Shown here in pieces: positions 62,921-64,000 of a stretch of 64,000 nucleotides of DNA. Each line of letters opens with the position of its first letter. Position 1 is the stretch's first letter. Location: assembly GCA_963784195.1 (NCBI GenBank), contig CAWARA010000018.1, forward strand, positions 1 to 64,000, written 5' to 3'. This DNA comes from CAVQAH01 sp963784195 (GTDB taxonomy: Bacteria > Acidobacteriota > Vicinamibacteria > Vicinamibacterales > 2-12-FULL-66-21). Below the pieces are notes generated by a model. The model was not told the DNA's origin and did no database searches. It saw only the letters and a program-made list of their open reading frames with translations. The position numbers and the translations under genes are program-made.

Positions 62921-63565
62921 TTAATTGACCGAGTCGCGGACGTGGAGCATCACCCCGCCCGCGAAGTCCGCCAGGTGTTCCCGGAGAATCAGACGGCCAC
63001 GATGCAGCCGCGACTTCAAGGTCTGCGGCTTGACGCGAAGGACCGCGCTCGCTTCTTCCGTCGAGAGCCCCTGAATGTCCCGCAGAATCACCGGAATGCG
63101 ATACACCGTCGGCAGGTGCGTCAGCGCTTCAATCAACCGCGTTCGCATCTGGGTCCGGTGCACGTGATCGTCGGCGAGCGCCGACCAGTCGGCCGGCTCC
63201 GGCATCGACCGCTCGACGTTCTCGCTGTTTACAGACTCCGGGGTCTGAACCTCGACCTGCCGGCTCACTCGCGAGCTGCGCAGGCGAGACATCGCCGTAT
63301 TGAACGTAATCCGGTAGATCCAGGATGACAGTGCCGCGTCGCCGCGGAACGCGTCGATCTTCCGGTAGACCTTCATCAAAACATCCTGGGTCACCTCTTC
63401 GGCATCTTCCCAGTTCTTCACGTAGCGAAACGCCAGCTGCTGAATTCTCGGTCCGTATGTGGACGCCAACTCGGCAACCGCCGAGGTGTCCCCTGCCTGC
63501 ATGCGGCCGATGAGCTGGCGTTCCAGACTTGGCTGACGCATCTCTTTGGCCTCCGTATGGGACAC
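62921..63565 (-). CDS. ECF-type RNA polymerase sigma factor
   Basis: 214 residues. Sigma region 2 is YVKNWEDAEEVTQDVLMKVY with KIDAFRGDAALSSWIYRITF (-10 recognition). Region 4 is LPTVYRIPVILRDIQGLSTE with ASAVLRVKPQTLKSRLHRGR (-35 recognition helix). RpoE-like group. The usual anti-sigma gene immediately downstream is missing: the gene ends in the terminator region at 62920. Control may come from elsewhere. The N-terminal extension (~10 residues) could be shortened to ATG at residue 9. Confidence 0.9.
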   Translation of the reverse strand: MSHTEAKEMRQPSLERQLIGRMQAGDTSAVAELASTYGPRIQQLAFRYVKNWEDAEEVTQDVLMKVYRKIDAFRGDAALSSWIYRITFNTAMSRLRSSRVSRQVEVQTPESVNSENVERSMPEPADWSALADDHVHRTQMRTRLIEALTHLPTVYRIPVILRDIQGLSTEEASAVLRVKPQTLKSRLHRGRLILREHLADFAGGVMLHVRDSVN

Positions 63566-63631
63566 AACACCAAAACCGACTCGCTTATTCCCAGTCAGCG
63601 CGGCTTCAAAGTCGAGCCGTAAATAGTTGAT

Positions 63632-64000
63632 TTAGAGGTGTTTAACTGAAATTTCCGAGGTCACACGACCGGCCGCGGGGACGGGAACGCGCTCGAAAAC
63701 GCGGCTCATGGCCTCGATTATGGAGTCCTCGACTCGATCCATAGCCAAGTGCGAACCGGTCAGGCGCTCCAGCGAGGTCACGCCCTTGTCGACGATGCCG
63801 CAAGGGACAATCAAATCGAAATGGCTGAGGTTAGTGGTCACGTTCAGCGCGAACCCATGACTCGTCACCCAGCGCGAGATCCTGACGCCAATCGCGGCAA
63901 GCTTTTCGGTACCGACCCACGTGCCCGTCAGGCCCTCCAGGCGTCCCGAGGTCACGCCAAAGGTTGCGGCGGCAAGGATCAACGCCTCCTCGAGGTCTCG
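63632..64000 (-). CDS. lipB: Lipoyl(octanoyl) transferase LipB, C-terminal part
   Basis: 123 codons visible; the 5' end is beyond the window. RLEGLTGTWVGTEKLAAIGV contains the catalytic Lys region, RISRWVTSHGFALNVTTNLS is the family signature, and the active Cys is in LIVPCGIVDKGVTSLE. The enzyme transfers octanoate from ACP to lipoyl domains. Upstream in the same frame the coding sequence continues RDLEEALILAAATFG to the edge, so no stop or start intervenes. Same direction as the sigma factor, 66 bp upstream of it. Confidence 0.92.
   Translation of the reverse strand, partial: RDLEEALILAAATFGVTSGRLEGLTGTWVGTEKLAAIGVRISRWVTSHGFALNVTTNLSHFDLIVPCGIVDKGVTSLERLTGSHLAMDRVEDSIIEAMSRVFERVPVPAAGRVTSEISVKHL

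Overview
The window is 64 kb of high-GC bacterial chromosome. It most resembles an acidobacterium, probably of the Vicinamibacteria type. The supporting evidence is an ADOP-family permease behind a PadR regulator, a second PadR/HAAS pair, SirB1-type, DUF1684 and UXX-star proteins, a heme O synthase fused to DUF420, and several families of short interspersed repeats of the kind such genomes carry. I cannot confirm the taxon without a marker gene search. There is no prophage, insertion sequence or CRISPR array. Most of the window is housekeeping and lipid metabolism, interrupted by repeat-rich intergenic DNA.

Layout. 1-8.9 kb: an acetyltransferase tail, DUF456, PadR plus ADOP permease, gene remnants, an ankyrin protein, a PadR/HAAS pair lying between tRNA-Glu(CTC) and a short copy of that tRNA's 3' end, and a kinase remnant. 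8.9-21.2 kb: M23 peptidase, a cupredoxin-like lipoprotein with the CtaB-DUF420 fusion, a J-domain protein, a diguanylate cyclase, a serine hydrolase fused to a NamZ/DUF1343 domain, a secreted protein, a TPR protein and a CsoR-type regulator. 21.6-29.1 kb: a fatty-acid degradation cluster (TetR regulator with a FadR-like operator, fadN, two alpha/beta hydrolases, fadA, fadE). 29-36.9 kb: a DUF1684 lipoprotein, HAD proteins, a transglutaminase-like protein, dipeptidase, rhodanese and MBL protein, plus two copies of an elaborate palindromic element. 36.9-41.4 kb: an export operon (LolA-like protein, RND exporter, outer-membrane barrel). 41.6-47.5 kb: UXX-star protein, thioesterase, tandem ThyX, peptide deformylase, LacD, ThiI. 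47.6-51.3 kb: hpnCDE (squalene synthesis) with a cobalamin adenosyltransferase. 51.3-64 kb: mutY with a Nudix gene, ygfZ, a secreted hydrolase, pntAA, FHA and BON proteins, an MBL protein, a phosphatidyltransferase, a receiver-like protein, a threonine ammonia-lyase-like enzyme, a predicted pseudokinase, an SDR, a degenerate malate-dehydrogenase-like protein, an ECF sigma factor and the C-terminal part of lipB.

The strongest unusual signal is a roughly 320-350 bp palindromic element present twice (31441-31757 and 34717-35064). Its central 31-bp stem differs between the copies at five positions, and all five are compensated on the opposite arm. Other points worth following are the FadR-type operator on the regulator of the fad cluster, a kinase with its catalytic residues replaced, an enzyme that seems to have lost its malate-dehydrogenase catalytic residues, the CtaB-DUF420 and serine hydrolase-NamZ fusions, the duplicated tRNA 3' end, and repeat arrays with 7-, 8-, 12- and 13-bp periods.

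Caution: at least eleven genes are broken by single-base frameshifts, and almost all of these look like one extra base in otherwise intact conserved genes. Consensus errors in the assembly are the simplest explanation. I annotate those genes over their full span and mark the break point.
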